A stretch of 64,000 bases of DNA from Pseudomonas sp. 14P_8.1_Bac3 (GTDB lineage Bacteria > Pseudomonadota > Gammaproteobacteria > Pseudomonadales > Pseudomonadaceae): contig NZ_JANLOD010000048.1 in assembly GCF_025466085.1 (NCBI RefSeq), forward strand, positions 186,001 to 250,000, read 5' to 3'. The notes beneath the pieces are model-generated. The model ran no database searches. It saw only the letters and a list, made by a program, of their open reading frames with translations, and was not told the origin of the DNA. A program made the position numbers and the translations under genes. Positions 1 through 9,317 of this stretch are shown here, piece by piece (the first letter of the stretch is position 1; each line of letters begins with the position of its first letter).

Positions 1-1236
1 CAGCGTGGCAATCGATGGGGCGAGCCCATGGTTCAGGGCATAAAACAGGTAATACAGGCTGCCGATGCCGCGGATGCCGAACCAGCCAATCAACAAGCGT
101 TGCTGGCTGTCCAGCAACCCCCTCCAGGGCATGACGACCACGCTCAGCGGCCGGATCAGGCAAAACAGCACCGCGCTGATCACCAGCGCTCGCCAGTCCC
201 AGTGTGCAATCAGCACCACGCCGAGCAGCGTCACCAGGAACACTTCCATGGCCCGTTCCACCAGACTGCCGAAAGCGAGCATGTCGCCCATCATGATGCC
301 GGCAGCGACCTGAGTGTCTTCAAGACTTTCGGTGTCGCCATGCACGGCCTGCTGCGGTTCGACGTTCTGATGGCCGACCACCGGTTGCACCAGATGCTCG
401 GCGGGCAGCGCATCATTGCCGGTAGATTTCACCTCTTCATGGCGCAGGCCGAGACCCGCGGCGAAGACCGACAAGAAGCCATAGCCATGGATCGACTCAG
501 CACAAACATAGGCGAGGGCGATTAACGCGAGGGCCAGGTAATCGTTGGGCGAGAGGGTGCTGTCGTCATTTTTTATCCGCAGCGTCAGGGTCAGACGACC
601 AATGCCGCGGCCCATCCCGTAGCCGATCAGCAACCCGGCAGGCACTGCCCAAAGCAAGCTGCCCAGCGCCCAGTCACCTAACCAGCCGGGGTTGCCGTCG
701 TGTTGCACCAGCAACAGCCCGAGGATCACGAACGGAAAGGCAATCCCGTCATTCAGCCCGGCTTCACCGGACAGGCCAAAGCGCACACTGTCGTCATCCC
801 GCGCGTCGTTGACCTGCACCAGCGCGGCGAGCACCGGATCGGTGGGCGCCAGGACCGAGCCAATCAGCACCGCGGCACCCCAGGTCAATCCGAAGCCGTA
901 ATGCAACAGCAAGGTAACGCCGGCGATGGTCAGCAGCATCACCGGCGCGGCCAGGCCGACGGCGACGCGCCAGTTTTTATTCTTGAAGGGCGAGCGTAAT
1001 TTCAGGCCGCAGACGAACAAGGAAAAGAGCACCGCGACCTCCGTCAGGTGCTCCATCCAGATTGAGGCATCGGCCATGTCCAGTTTCAGTAATCCGAGCG
1101 CTGAAGGCCCGATTGCGACGCCCACCACCAGGCACACCGCGGACGTGGTCACCGGCATCCAGCGCAAATACGACGAGGTCAGCGCCAGCGTCAGCAGCAC
1201 GCCACCCAGCACCGCCACCCAGATAACGAAGCTCAT
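1..1236 (-). CDS. Cation:proton antiporter (CPA1 type), 3' part outside the window
   Basis: Reads open on the minus strand from ATG at 1236 to the window edge (412 codons), so the C-terminus is missing. The translation begins MSFVIWVAVLGGVLLTLAL and is a string of hydrophobic helices. Two stretches are typical of CPA1 Na+(K+)/H+ exchangers: APTDPVLA near residue 130 and GEAGLNDGIAFPF near residue 155, the latter carrying the conserved Asn-Asp of the ion site. The last visible segment, GIRGIGSLYYLFYALNHGL, is also characteristic. It should sit in the inner membrane and exchange monovalent cations for protons. No strong Shine-Dalgarno is visible before the ATG, so the start is less certain than the family. 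The exact cation cannot be told from sequence. Confidence 0.9.
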   Translation of the reverse strand, partial: MSFVIWVAVLGGVLLTLALTSSYLRWMPVTTSAVCLVVGVAIGPSALGLLKLDMADASIWMEHLTEVAVLFSLFVCGLKLRSPFKNKNWRVAVGLAAPVMLLTIAGVTLLLHYGFGLTWGAAVLIGSVLAPTDPVLAALVQVNDARDDDSVRFGLSGEAGLNDGIAFPFVILGLLLVQHDGNPGWLGDWALGSLLWAVPAGLLIGYGMGRGIGRLTLTLRIKNDDSTLSPNDYLALALIALAYVCAESIHGYGFLSVFAAGLGLRHEEVKSTGNDALPAEHLVQPVVGHQNVEPQQAVHGDTESLEDTQVAAGIMMGDMLAFGSLVERAMEVFLVTLLGVVLIAHWDWRALVISAVLFCLIRPLSVVVMPWRGLLDSQQRLLIGWFGIRGIGSLYYLFYALNHGLAPSIATL

Positions 1237-1282
1237 GCGCGGTACTCGCTGGGTCGATGCAGCGATGTGAGGTCCAGGGAGA

Positions 1283-1894
1283 TCAACCGACCGTCGCGCG
1301 CAGGTATTCCGGCGTCAGTACGTTGAACCACAGCAGGATCATTTCCACCAGGATAGTGACCAGCACCAGCAACCCGACACCCCAGACACACGCTGCGTTA
1401 AGCAGCCCTTGTTCCTTGCGTTCATGCATGAAAGTCGGCATGCCGACAAACAGCAGAAACGTCGAGTACACCGAGGCGGCACCGAGCACGATGATGGCGA
1501 GCCAGCGACTAGGGTACAAACCGGCAAAACCGGCGAGGAAAAACGGAGTCACGGTGTAGGCAGCAAAGCCGATGCACTGATTGACCGTCGGCCGCGCGTC
1601 GAACGTACGTGACATCCAGCGGATAAACAGTCCCATCAAGGCCACGCCGACAATGATGGACAGGTAAAGCAGCACGCACAATTGCAACGCGCTACTGCTG
1701 CTGAGCTTCACCGTCTCGTTCTCTGCCAGGCTCCAGCCGACATAGGTGGTCCCGATAAACAGGCACACGGGCGGGATCAAGGCGAGCAGCAGTAGATGCG
1801 CGAGGTAATGGCGCGGATGCGCTTCCTCTTCCTTGCGAATATCCGTCCAGGCGAAATTCGGTTGGGTGAACAACTTGACGATAGGTGCGGACAT
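1283..1894 (-). CDS. Yip1-family inner membrane protein
   Basis: 203 aa with a very good ribosome site (AGGAGG, 5 nt before ATG 1894). About 30 N-terminal soluble residues are followed by five hydrophobic segments (about residues 32-52, 70-90, 105-128, 130-152 and 165-190). The pattern, including the Asn/Gln-rich NQCIGFAAYTVTPFFLAGFAGLYP region, matches the Yip1 domain family (E. coli YohC type). The bacterial members have no proven biochemical role. It lies just downstream of the antiporter on the same strand with a 46-nt gap to that gene's start, so the two are separate genes that may or may not share a transcript. Confidence 0.8.
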   Translation of the reverse strand: MSAPIVKLFTQPNFAWTDIRKEEEAHPRHYLAHLLLLALIPPVCLFIGTTYVGWSLAENETVKLSSSSALQLCVLLYLSIIVGVALMGLFIRWMSRTFDARPTVNQCIGFAAYTVTPFFLAGFAGLYPSRWLAIIVLGAASVYSTFLLFVGMPTFMHERKEQGLLNAACVWGVGLLVLVTILVEMILLWFNVLTPEYLRATVG

Positions 1895-1988
1895 GATGAC
1901 CTCCTGATCGGGAGCTGCCCCGTGAGAGGGGCACCTGAACGTATTGAGGGGCGAGTTTTATCAGGGGTTCACTTTTTTTTGCTCTGAA

Positions 1989-2210
1989 GTGGGAGCGCGT
2001 TTGTCGGCGATAGCGGAGTGTCAGTCGCCATTAATGCTGGATGTGCTGGCCTCTTCGCGAGCAAGCCCGCTCCCACCGGGGGATAGCGTCGTTCGCAAGG
2101 CTGAGTGACGCCCCGGACACTGTAGGAGCCGGCTTGCTGGCGATAGCGGAGTGTCACTCGCCATTAATATTGAATGGGCTGACCCCTTCGCAGGCCCGCT
2201 CCCCACGGGA
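1989..2210. repeat. Two tandem REP/BIME-like palindromes
   Basis: Two copies of a Pseudomonas extragenic palindrome lie between the Yip1 gene and the dehydrogenase. The first (about 1989-2077) runs from GTGGGAGCG to CGCTCCCAC. The second (about 2121-2210) runs from TGTAGGAGCC to GGCCCGCTCCCC. Both contain the same middle segment (GATAGCGGAGTGTCA, then CGCCATTAAT), so they are recent copies of one unit. They are intergenic, as expected for REP elements mobilised by RAYT transposases. Confidence 0.8.
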
Positions 2211-2216
2211 AGATTG

Positions 2217-3074
2217 CTAAAGGATCGGCTTGCCGCCCGTAATCCCGTAGCGCTGGCCGGTGATGTAGCTGGCTTCGTCCGACGCCAGCAGTACATAAAT
2301 CGGCGCCACTTCGACCGGTTGGCCCGGGCGCCCCAGCGGGGTTTCGCCCCCGAAGTTCTCGACGTCCTCGTCCGTCATGGTCGAGACGATCAGCGGCGTC
2401 CAGATCGGCCCCGGCGCCACGCAGTTCACCCGGATGTTCTTCGGTCCGAGCATCTGCGCCAGGCCGGCGGTGAAGTTGGCGATCGCGCCTTTGGTGGTGG
2501 CGTAGGGCAGGAGGGTCGGTTTCGGCATGTCGGAATTGACCGAGCTGGTGTTGATGATCGAGCCTCCAGGCTTCATGTGCTTCAGCGCCGCCTGGCAGAT
2601 GCGGAAGATGGCGGTGATGTTGACGTTGAAGGTCATGACCCATTCGTCGTCCGGAATGTCCTCAAAGTTTTTGTGGGTCATCTGGAACGCGGCATTGTTC
2701 ACCAGAATATCGATGTGTCCGAAGCGCTCGACAGTCTTGTCGACCAGGGCCTGGCATTGCGCTTTCTCGGCGATGTCGCCGGGCAGCAACAGGCTTTGAC
2801 GCCCGGCCTGTTCGACCCAGCGTGCGGTTTCCTGCGCGTCTTCGTGTTCGTTGAGGTAGGCAATGGCGATGTCGGCACCTTCACGGGCAAAGGCGATGGC
2901 TACGGCACGGCCGATGCCGCTGTCGGCGCCGGTGATGAGGGCGATCTTGCCCTCCAGACGACCCGAGCCTTTATAGCTCTGCTCGCCGCAATCCGGGTAC
3001 GGGTCCATTTTCTTTTGGGAACCGGGGACGGGCTGGGCCTGCTTCTTGAAGGGTGGTTTTGGATAGTCGGTCAT
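2217..3074 (-). CDS. SDR-family NAD(P)-dependent oxidoreductase, YghA-like
   Basis: 285 aa. A proline/lysine-rich N-terminal tail (to about residue 40) precedes a classical short-chain dehydrogenase domain. The cofactor motif TGADSGIGRA lies at about residues 49-58, the NNAA motif at about 127-130, and the catalytic Ser...Tyr-xxx-Lys is in NTSSVNSDMPKPTLLPYATTKG. The long N-terminal tail with the PYPDCGEQSYKGSGRL stretch is typical of the YghA group of general oxidoreductases. It should be a cytosolic NAD(P)H-dependent carbonyl or alcohol oxidoreductase; the substrate cannot be inferred. It is flanked by REP palindromes on both sides and appears monocistronic. Confidence 0.88.
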   Translation of the reverse strand: MTDYPKPPFKKQAQPVPGSQKKMDPYPDCGEQSYKGSGRLEGKIALITGADSGIGRAVAIAFAREGADIAIAYLNEHEDAQETARWVEQAGRQSLLLPGDIAEKAQCQALVDKTVERFGHIDILVNNAAFQMTHKNFEDIPDDEWVMTFNVNITAIFRICQAALKHMKPGGSIINTSSVNSDMPKPTLLPYATTKGAIANFTAGLAQMLGPKNIRVNCVAPGPIWTPLIVSTMTDEDVENFGGETPLGRPGQPVEVAPIYVLLASDEASYITGQRYGITGGKPIL

Positions 3075-3179
3075 GGGAAATCTCCGTTCTCAAGGCAGAA
3101 GAGTCACAAGGGTGGACTCCGCTGTTTTGCCTTGAGTTCGGTTGGATTTCGCTGAACTGCGTCCAACGTGAAACCCGTT

Positions 3180-3266
3180 GTGGGAGCGGGCTTGCTCGCG
3201 AAGGCGGTAGGTCAGCAACAGACATGTCGATTGACACACCGCCTTCGCGAGCAAGCCCGCTCCCAC
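3180..3266. repeat. REP pair forming a perfect 28-bp inverted repeat
   Basis: The arm at 3180-3207 and the arm at 3239-3266 are exact reverse complements over 28 bases, separated by 31 bases. The arms carry the Pseudomonas REP core GGGAGCGGGCTTGCTCGCGA. The element lies between the SDR gene start and the PatB gene stop and could fold into a long transcript hairpin ending messages from either side. Confidence 0.85.
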
Positions 3267-3277
3267 AGGGTATCGTG

Positions 3278-4438
3278 TCAGGCCTTGAGGTTTTGCAAAC
3301 TGCGCTCCATCCGCGCAATGCCTTCCTCCAGCAACCCACGCGGGCAGCCGAAGTTCAGGCGCACGAACTGTTGATGGTCATCGCCAAAATCCAGGCCGGG
3401 GCTCAGCCCGACCTTGGCCTGTTGCAGGAAGAACTGCTGCGGATTGTCGAGCCCCAGTGCCGAGCAATCGAGCCAGGCCAGGTACGTGCTCTGCGGCACG
3501 TTCATGGTCACACCCGGCAGTCGCGTGCGCACGGCGTCGACCAGGTAGTCGCGGTTGGCTTGCAGGTAGGCCAACAGTTCGGCCAGCCACGGCGCCGCTT
3601 CGGTGTACGCCACCCGGGTGGCCTCCATGCCCAGCGGGTTGACGCTGTCGACCATGCCGCAACGGGCGTGGTTGACCCGCTCGCGCAGGGCGCGATCCTG
3701 GATGATCATGAACGAGGTCTTCAGGCCGGCGATGTTGTAGGCCTTGCTCGCGGACATCAACGTGATGGTGCGCTGGGCGATTTCCGGGCTCAGCGACGCG
3801 GTGGGAATGTGCTTGCGCCCGTCGAAGCACAGCTCGGCGTGGATCTCGTCGGAGATGATCCAGGCGTCCTGCTCCAGGCAGATGTCAGCCACCGCTTGCA
3901 ACTCTTCCCGCGCAAATGTCTTGCCCAGCGGGTTGTGCGGGTTGCTCAGCAACAATGCGCCGCCACCCGCCAGAGACTGGCGCAGGGTGTCGAGTGGCGT
4001 GGCGTAGGTGCCATCCGCGAGACTATCGAAATTCAGCTCGACCTTGTTCAGCCCCCAATGCACCGGTGCATGGCGCAGCGGCGGGTAATTCGGAACCTGG
4101 ACGACGACATTCTGTTGCGGCTGCACCAAGGCGTGCAGGGCCATGTTGAAACCCGATTCCACGCCCGGCAGGAAAATCAGCGCCTGCGGCTCGACGCGCC
4201 AGGCGTACTTGTCCCACAGGTCGGCAACGATGGCCTGGCGCAAGTCGTCCTGGGCCACGCTGTAGCCGAGCAACGGGTGTTGCAGACGTTTTTGCAGGGC
4301 CTGGATGATCACCGGCGGCGCGGCGAAGTCCATGTCGGCGACCCACATCGGCAACACGTCGGCCGCATAGCGGCTCCACTTGGTACTGCCGGTGTGGTGG
4401 CGGTCGAACACCTGATCAAAATCGAAAGTCATGCTCAT
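3278..4438 (-). CDS. patB: PatB/MalY-type PLP-dependent C-S lyase (aminotransferase class I/II fold)
   Basis: 386 aa from ATG 4438 (MSMTFDFDQVFDRHHTGS). The reading frame stays open well upstream, but that part overlaps the fdnG coding region, so the internal start is chosen because it matches the family N-terminus. Features of the cystathionine beta-lyase/PatB group are the N-terminal KWSRY and WVADMDF motifs, the SNPHNPLGK loop, the SDEIHAEL segment and the PLP lysine in SASKAYNIAGLK. It probably cleaves L-cystathionine or other S-substituted cysteines to a thiol, pyruvate and ammonia. It stands alone between a REP hairpin and the divergent formate dehydrogenase locus. Confidence 0.88.
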   Translation of the reverse strand: MSMTFDFDQVFDRHHTGSTKWSRYAADVLPMWVADMDFAAPPVIIQALQKRLQHPLLGYSVAQDDLRQAIVADLWDKYAWRVEPQALIFLPGVESGFNMALHALVQPQQNVVVQVPNYPPLRHAPVHWGLNKVELNFDSLADGTYATPLDTLRQSLAGGGALLLSNPHNPLGKTFAREELQAVADICLEQDAWIISDEIHAELCFDGRKHIPTASLSPEIAQRTITLMSASKAYNIAGLKTSFMIIQDRALRERVNHARCGMVDSVNPLGMEATRVAYTEAAPWLAELLAYLQANRDYLVDAVRTRLPGVTMNVPQSTYLAWLDCSALGLDNPQQFFLQQAKVGLSPGLDFGDDHQQFVRLNFGCPRGLLEEGIARMERSLQNLKA

Positions 4439-4549
4439 CTCATAAGTGCGGGGGAAATCCGGCGGCCATGATAAACGCCAACCTCCTGCAGGGGCGAGCC
4501 CACTCAGGTGCGGCCCACGCGAAAATGCCCGACGGTCGGTTTTCACACA

Positions 4550-4590
4550 GGCTCCGACAGCATTGTCTAGAGTTTGAAGTGTCGGTAGCC
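4550..4590. promoter_or_regulatory. Inverted repeat upstream of the formate dehydrogenase genes
   Basis: GGCT-CCGACA at 4550-4559 is mirrored by TGTCGG-t-AGCC at 4580-4590 in the 222-bp gap between divergent patB and fdnG. It lies 70-110 bases before the fdnG start and could be an operator or a leader hairpin. No clear Anr/FNR box was recognised in this gap. Function is inference only. Confidence 0.3.
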
Positions 4591-4660
4591 ACGCTGCCGC
4601 CACCGTGATTGTCCAGAAAACCCGGCACGCGTCCGGGTCTTCACTGATCAGGAGTGCACG

Positions 4661-7600
4661 ATGGATCTCAACCGTCGTCAGTTCTTCAAGGTCGCCGGTA
4701 TCGGCCTTGCGGGCTCGAGCCTGGGCGCGCTGGGGATGGCCCCGACGTCGGCCTTCGCCGAGCAGGTGCGCCACTTCAAGCTCGCCCACACCCATGAAAC
4801 CCGCAACACCTGCCCGTATTGCTCGGTCGGTTGCGGCTTGATCATGTACAGCCAGGGCGATGCGGCGAAGAATGTCGCGCAAAACATCATTCACATCGAA
4901 GGCGACGCCGATCATCCGGTCAATCGCGGCACCCTCTGCCCGAAAGGCGCGGGCCTGCTGGACTTCATTCACAGCCCCGGTCGCCTGCAGTATCCGCAGG
5001 TGCGCAAGCCCGGTACGACCGAATGGACCCGGATCTCCTGGGATGAAGCACTGGATCGCGTCGCCGACCTGATGAAGGCCGACCGCGATGCCAACTTCAT
5101 CGAGAAGAATGACAAGGGTCAGACGGTGAACCGCTGGCTGACCACCGGGTTCCTTGCGGCGTCGGCGGCGTCCAACGAAGCGGGCTACATCACCCACAAG
5201 GTGGTTCGCAGCCTGGGCATGCTGGGGTTCGATAACCAGGCGCGTGTCTGACACGGTCCGACGGTGGCAAGTCTTGCCCCGACGTACGGCCGTGGTGCCA
5301 TGACCAATACCTGGACCGACATCGCCAACGCGAACCTGATCCTGGTCATGGGCGGCAACGCAGCAGAAGCGCACCCATGCGGTTTCAAATGGGTGACCGA
5401 AGCCAAGGCGCACAACGCCGCGCGGCTGATCGTGGTCGATCCGCGATTCACTCGCACCGCGTCCGTGGCCGACTATTACGCGCCGATCCGCACCGGCACC
5501 GACATCGCCTTCATGGGCGGGCTGATCAATTACCTGCTGACCGAAGACAAGATCCAGCACGAGTACGTGCGCAACTACACCGACGTGTCATTTATCGTCA
5601 AAGCCGGGTATGGCTTCGAGGATGGCATCTTCAGTGGTTACGACGTTGCCAAGCGCAGCTATACCGATAAATCCGGCTGGGGTTATGAGCTCGGCGAGGA
5701 CGGTTTTGTCAAAGTCGACCCGACGCTGCAAGACCCGCACTGTGTGTATCAGCTGATGAAGCAGCATTACAGCCGCTACACCATTGACCTGGCGAGCCAG
5801 ATTTGTGGAATGCCGGTCGATGCGATGCAGAAAATCTGGGATGAAATCGCCACCTGCTCGCAACCGGGCAAGACCATGACGATCCTCTATGCCCTGGGCT
5901 GGACGCAGCACTCGATTGGCTCGCAGATCATCCGCAGCGCGGCGATGGTGCAGTTGCTGCTGGGCAACGTCGGTATGCCGGGCGGTGGCGTCAATGCCTT
6001 GCGCGGGCACTCCAACATCCAGGGCCTGACGGACCTCGGGCTGTTGTCCAACGCATTGCCGGGCTACCTGACGCTGCCGGTCGACGCCGAGCAGGACTAC
6101 AACGCCTACATCACCAAACGTACGCAGACACCGTTACGGCCGGGGCAGCTGTCCTACTGGCAGAACTACAGCAAATTCCACGTCAGCCTGATGAAAGCCT
6201 GGTATGGCGGCAACGCCACGGCCGAGAACAATTGGGCGTACGACCATCTGCCGAAGCTGGACATCCCCAACTACGACATCCTCAAAGTGTTCGACCTGAT
6301 GGGGCAGGGCAAGGTGAACGGCTATGTCTGCCAAGGCTTCAACCCGATCGCCGCGTTGCCCGACAAGAACCGGGTGATGGCGGCGCTGGCGAAACTGAAA
6401 TGGCTGGTGGTGATGGACCCGCTGTCCACTGAAACCTCGGAGTTCTGGCGCAATGTCGGGCCGTACAACGATGTGGAAACCGCCAGTATCCAGACCGAAG
6501 TGATCCGCCTGCCCACCACCTGTTTCGCCGAAGAAGACGGCTCGCTGGTCAACAGCAGCCGCTGGCTGCAATGGCACTGGAAAGGCGCCGATGGCCCGGG
6601 CGAGGCGCGTACCGATGTGCAGATCATGAGCGCGCTGTTCCTGCGTCTGCGGCAACGCTATCAAGCCAATGGCGGGGCGTATGCCGAGCCTATCCTCAAG
6701 TTGTCGTGGCCGTACAAGACCGCCAACGAACCTTCGCCGGAGGAACTGGCCAAGGAAATCAACGGCTACGCCACGACTGATTTCACCGACGCCACCGGCG
6801 CCGCGGTCAAGGGCAATGCGCAACTGGCCGGCTTCGCTCAGCTCAGGGATGACGGCAGCACGGCTTCCGGTTGCTGGATTTTCTGCGGCAGCTGGACCGA
6901 GACCGGCAACCAGATGGCACGGCGCGACAACAGTGATCCGTACGGGATGAAGCAAAATCTGGGCTGGGCCTGGGCCTGGCCGGCGAATCGGCGGATTCTC
7001 TACAACCGCGCCTCGGCCGACCCGCAAGGCAAGCCGTGGGACGAGAAAAAACGCCTGGTGTGGTGGAACGGCAAGGCCTGGGGCGGCACCGACATACCTG
7101 ACTTCAAGGCCGACTCGGCCCCGGAAGCCGGGATGAATCCGTTCATCATGAACCCCGAAGGCGTGGCGCGGTTCTTCGCCGTCGACAAGATGAACGAAGG
7201 GCCATTCCCCGAGCATTACGAACCGTTCGAAACACCGATCGGGATCAACCCGTTGCACCCGGAAAACAAGAAAGCCACCAGCAACCCGGCGGCGCGGATC
7301 TTCGATTCGGTGTGGGATTCCCTCGGTGTGGCCAAGGACTACCCATATGCCGCCACCAGTTACCGGCTGACCGAGCATTTCCACTTCTGGAGCAAGCACT
7401 GCAAGCTCAACGCGATCGCCCAGCCGGAGCAGTTCGTCGAGATTGGCGAGGTGCTGGCCAAGGAGAAAGGCATCGTCGCCGGCGACCGGGTGCGGGTCAG
7501 CAGCAAGCGCGGGCACATCGAAGCGGTGGCGGTGGTGACCAAGCGCATCCGGCCGTTGCAGGTCAACGGCCAGGTGGTGCATCACATCGGCATTCCGTTG

Positions 7601-7726
7601 CACTGGGGCTTTACCGGCCTGACGCGTCACGGCTACCTGACCAACACCCTCGTGCCGTTCCTCGGCGATGGCAATTCCCAGACCCCGGAATCCAAGTCAT
7701 TCCTGGTCAACGTGGAGAAAGTCTAA
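4661..7726 (+). CDS. fdnG: Formate dehydrogenase-O/N major subunit, selenocysteine-containing
   Basis: 1021 aa when the in-frame TGA at 5249-5251 (codon 197) is read as selenocysteine; CDS from ATG 4661 (AGGAG 7 nt upstream) to TAA 7724-7726. The N-terminus MDLNRRQFFKVAGIGLAG is a twin-arginine signal, so the enzyme acts in the periplasm. A [4Fe-4S] site follows (CPYCSVGCG near residue 50, RGTLCPKGAG near 90). Around codon 197 the sequence reads NQARV-U-HGPTVASL, matching E. coli FdnG/FdoG, and is followed by the bis-MGD molybdopterin domains. It oxidises formate to CO2 and passes electrons through FdnH and FdnI to quinone. It heads a tightly spaced fdnG-fdnH-fdnI-fdhE operon. A naive gene caller would split it into two ORFs at the TGA. 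Confidence 0.97.
5249..5280 (+). promoter_or_regulatory. Bacterial SECIS element directing UGA to selenocysteine
   Basis: Counting the U of UGA (5249) as 1, the downstream RNA can form an apical hairpin at 5263-5280: GG/CC pairs, a bulged U at position 17 (5265), a GGCA/UGCC stem and the loop AGUCU. The bulged U17 and loop G23 and U24 (5271-5272) coincide in position with the nucleotides recognised by SelB in the E. coli fdhF SECIS. The structure lies wholly within the coding sequence, as in E. coli. Confidence 0.9.
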
Positions 7727-8662
7727 ATGGCCAGCCAAGACATCATTGCCCGTTCGGCCACCACCACCGTACCGCCGTCCGTGCGCAATCAGGAAGCGGT
7801 GGCCAAGCTGATCGACACCACCAAGTGCATCGGCTGCAAGGCGTGCCAGGTAGCCTGCTCGGAATGGAACGAGCTGCGCGACGACGTCGGTCACAACCTC
7901 GGCACCTACGACAATCCCCAGGACCTGAGCGCGGAAACCTGGACGCTGATGCGCTTCACCGAGCATGAAACCGACGCCGGCAACCTCGAATGGCTGATTC
8001 GCAAGGATGGCTGCATGCATTGCGCCGAGCCGGGCTGTCTGGCGGCGTGTCCGAGTCCGGGGGCGATCATCAAGCACGCCAATGGCATCGTCGATTTCGA
8101 TCAGGATCACTGCATCGGCTGCGGGTATTGCATCACCGGTTGCCCGTTCAACATTCCGCGGATCTCGCAAAAGGATCACAAGGCTTACAAGTGCACGTTG
8201 TGCTCGGACCGGGTGGCGGTGGGCCTGGAACCGGCCTGCGTGAAAACCTGCCCGACCGGGGCAATCGTGTTCGGCAGCAAGGACGACATGAAGGAGCATG
8301 CCGCCGAGCGCATCGTCGACCTCAAGAGCCGTGGCTTCACCAATGCCGGTCTGTACGACCCCGAAGGCGTGGGCGGTACGCACGTCATGTATGTGTTGCA
8401 CCACGCCGACACGCCGGTGTTGTACGCCGGGTTGCCGAGCAGTCCGTCGATCAGTCCGCTGGTGGAATTGTGGAAAGGCGTGAGCAAACCCCTGGGTTTG
8501 CTGGCCATGGGCCTGGCGGTATTGGCCGGGTTCTTCCATTACGTGCGCATCGGCCCGCAGGTGGTCGAGGAAGATGAGCTGCCGATCCTCAAGGACCCGG
8601 CGGTGCATGAAGTCGACCCATCGGTGCACACCTTCGATCCGCGCGGGGAGGACAGACCATGA
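7727..8662 (+). CDS. fdnH: Formate dehydrogenase iron-sulfur (beta) subunit
   Basis: 311 aa; the ATG follows the fdnG stop directly. Cysteine clusters for four [4Fe-4S] centres are visible: [11 protein letters not shown] (about residues 34-44), [13 protein letters not shown] (about 96-108), [11 protein letters not shown] (about 129-139), then CTLCSDR and CVKTC. A single C-terminal membrane helix ([19 protein letters not shown], about 255-273) anchors it, with the catalytic part on the periplasmic face. It carries electrons from the molybdenum-selenium site of FdnG to the heme subunit. The length and order of motifs match FdxH/FdnH. Confidence 0.96.
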   Translation: MASQDIIARSATTTVPPSVRNQEAVAKLIDTTKCIGCKACQVACSEWNELRDDVGHNLGTYDNPQDLSAETWTLMRFTEHETDAGNLEWLIRKDGCMHCAEPGCLAACPSPGAIIKHANGIVDFDQDHCIGCGYCITGCPFNIPRISQKDHKAYKCTLCSDRVAVGLEPACVKTCPTGAIVFGSKDDMKEHAAERIVDLKSRGFTNAGLYDPEGVGGTHVMYVLHHADTPVLYAGLPSSPSISPLVELWKGVSKPLGLLAMGLAVLAGFFHYVRIGPQVVEEDELPILKDPAVHEVDPSVHTFDPRGEDRP

Positions 8663-9312
8663 TTCGCCATCAGATCCTGCGCTACACCGCGAACCAGCGC
8701 ACCAATCACTGGCTGGTGGCGATCCTGTTTTTCATGGCGGCGCTGTCGGGGCTGGCGCTGTTTCATCCGGCGCTTTTCTGGCTCAGCCACCTGTTTGGCG
8801 GCGGGCCGTGGACGCGTATCTTGCATCCGTTCATGGGCGTGTTGATGTTCTTGTTGTTCCTTGGCCTGGTGATTCAGTTCTTCCGCGCGAATTTTTTTAT
8901 CCGCAACGATGGGTTATGGCTGCGGCGCATTGGGCGGGTCATCCAGAACGAGGAGGAGGGCGTGCCGCCGATCGGCAAATACAATCCGGGGCAGAAGCTG
9001 CTGTTCTGGACGTTGCTGCTGTGCATGCTGGGGCTGCTGTTCACCGGGCTGGTGATCTGGCGGGCGTATTTCAGCGTGTATTTCGGCATCACCGCCATTC
9101 GCTGGGCGATGTTGTTGCATGCGCTGGCCGGTTTTGTGCTGGTGTTGAGCATCATCGTGCACATCTACGCCGGTATCTGGATCAAGGGGTCGATCAGCGC
9201 CATGGTGCATGGCTGGGTCAGCCGCGCGTGGGCGAAGAAACACCATGAACTGTGGTACCGGGAGGTGACGCGCGATGAGCACCCCGAGCGACCGGTCAGC
9301 AAAAAAGGATAA
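8659..9312 (+). CDS. fdnI: Formate dehydrogenase cytochrome b556 (gamma) subunit
   Basis: 217 aa; overlaps fdnH by 4 bases (ATGA), which indicates translational coupling. Four membrane helices are evident (about residues 18-38, 50-72, 112-132 and 150-172). Histidines in [14 protein letters not shown] and [20 protein letters not shown] are at the places expected for the two b-heme ligands. It anchors the complex and delivers electrons to the quinone pool. The C-terminal tail is basic and hydrophilic. Confidence 0.95.
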   Translation: MIRHQILRYTANQRTNHWLVAILFFMAALSGLALFHPALFWLSHLFGGGPWTRILHPFMGVLMFLLFLGLVIQFFRANFFIRNDGLWLRRIGRVIQNEEEGVPPIGKYNPGQKLLFWTLLLCMLGLLFTGLVIWRAYFSVYFGITAIRWAMLLHALAGFVLVLSIIVHIYAGIWIKGSISAMVHGWVSRAWAKKHHELWYREVTRDEHPERPVSKKG

Positions 9313-9317
9313 GCACC

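Noticed and set aside
2151..3155. Long plus-strand open frame opposite the short-chain dehydrogenase
   Set aside because: Arginine/glycine/valine-rich composition typical of antisense frames in high-GC DNA; the minus strand carries all SDR motifs.
1989..3266. Possible CRISPR array because of repeated palindromic units
   Set aside because: Unit spacing is irregular, spacers are not unique and uniform, and the units match the Pseudomonas REP core; no cas genes are present.
6134..7630. Long minus-strand open frame within fdnG
   Set aside because: It is the antisense shadow of a well-supported formate dehydrogenase gene and has no family features.
5264..7726. A separate gene beginning with GTG after the TGA at 5249-5251
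   Set aside because: The protein is continuous with the upstream frame across the TGA, a SECIS hairpin follows, and selA, selB and selC are next door, so it is one selenoprotein gene.
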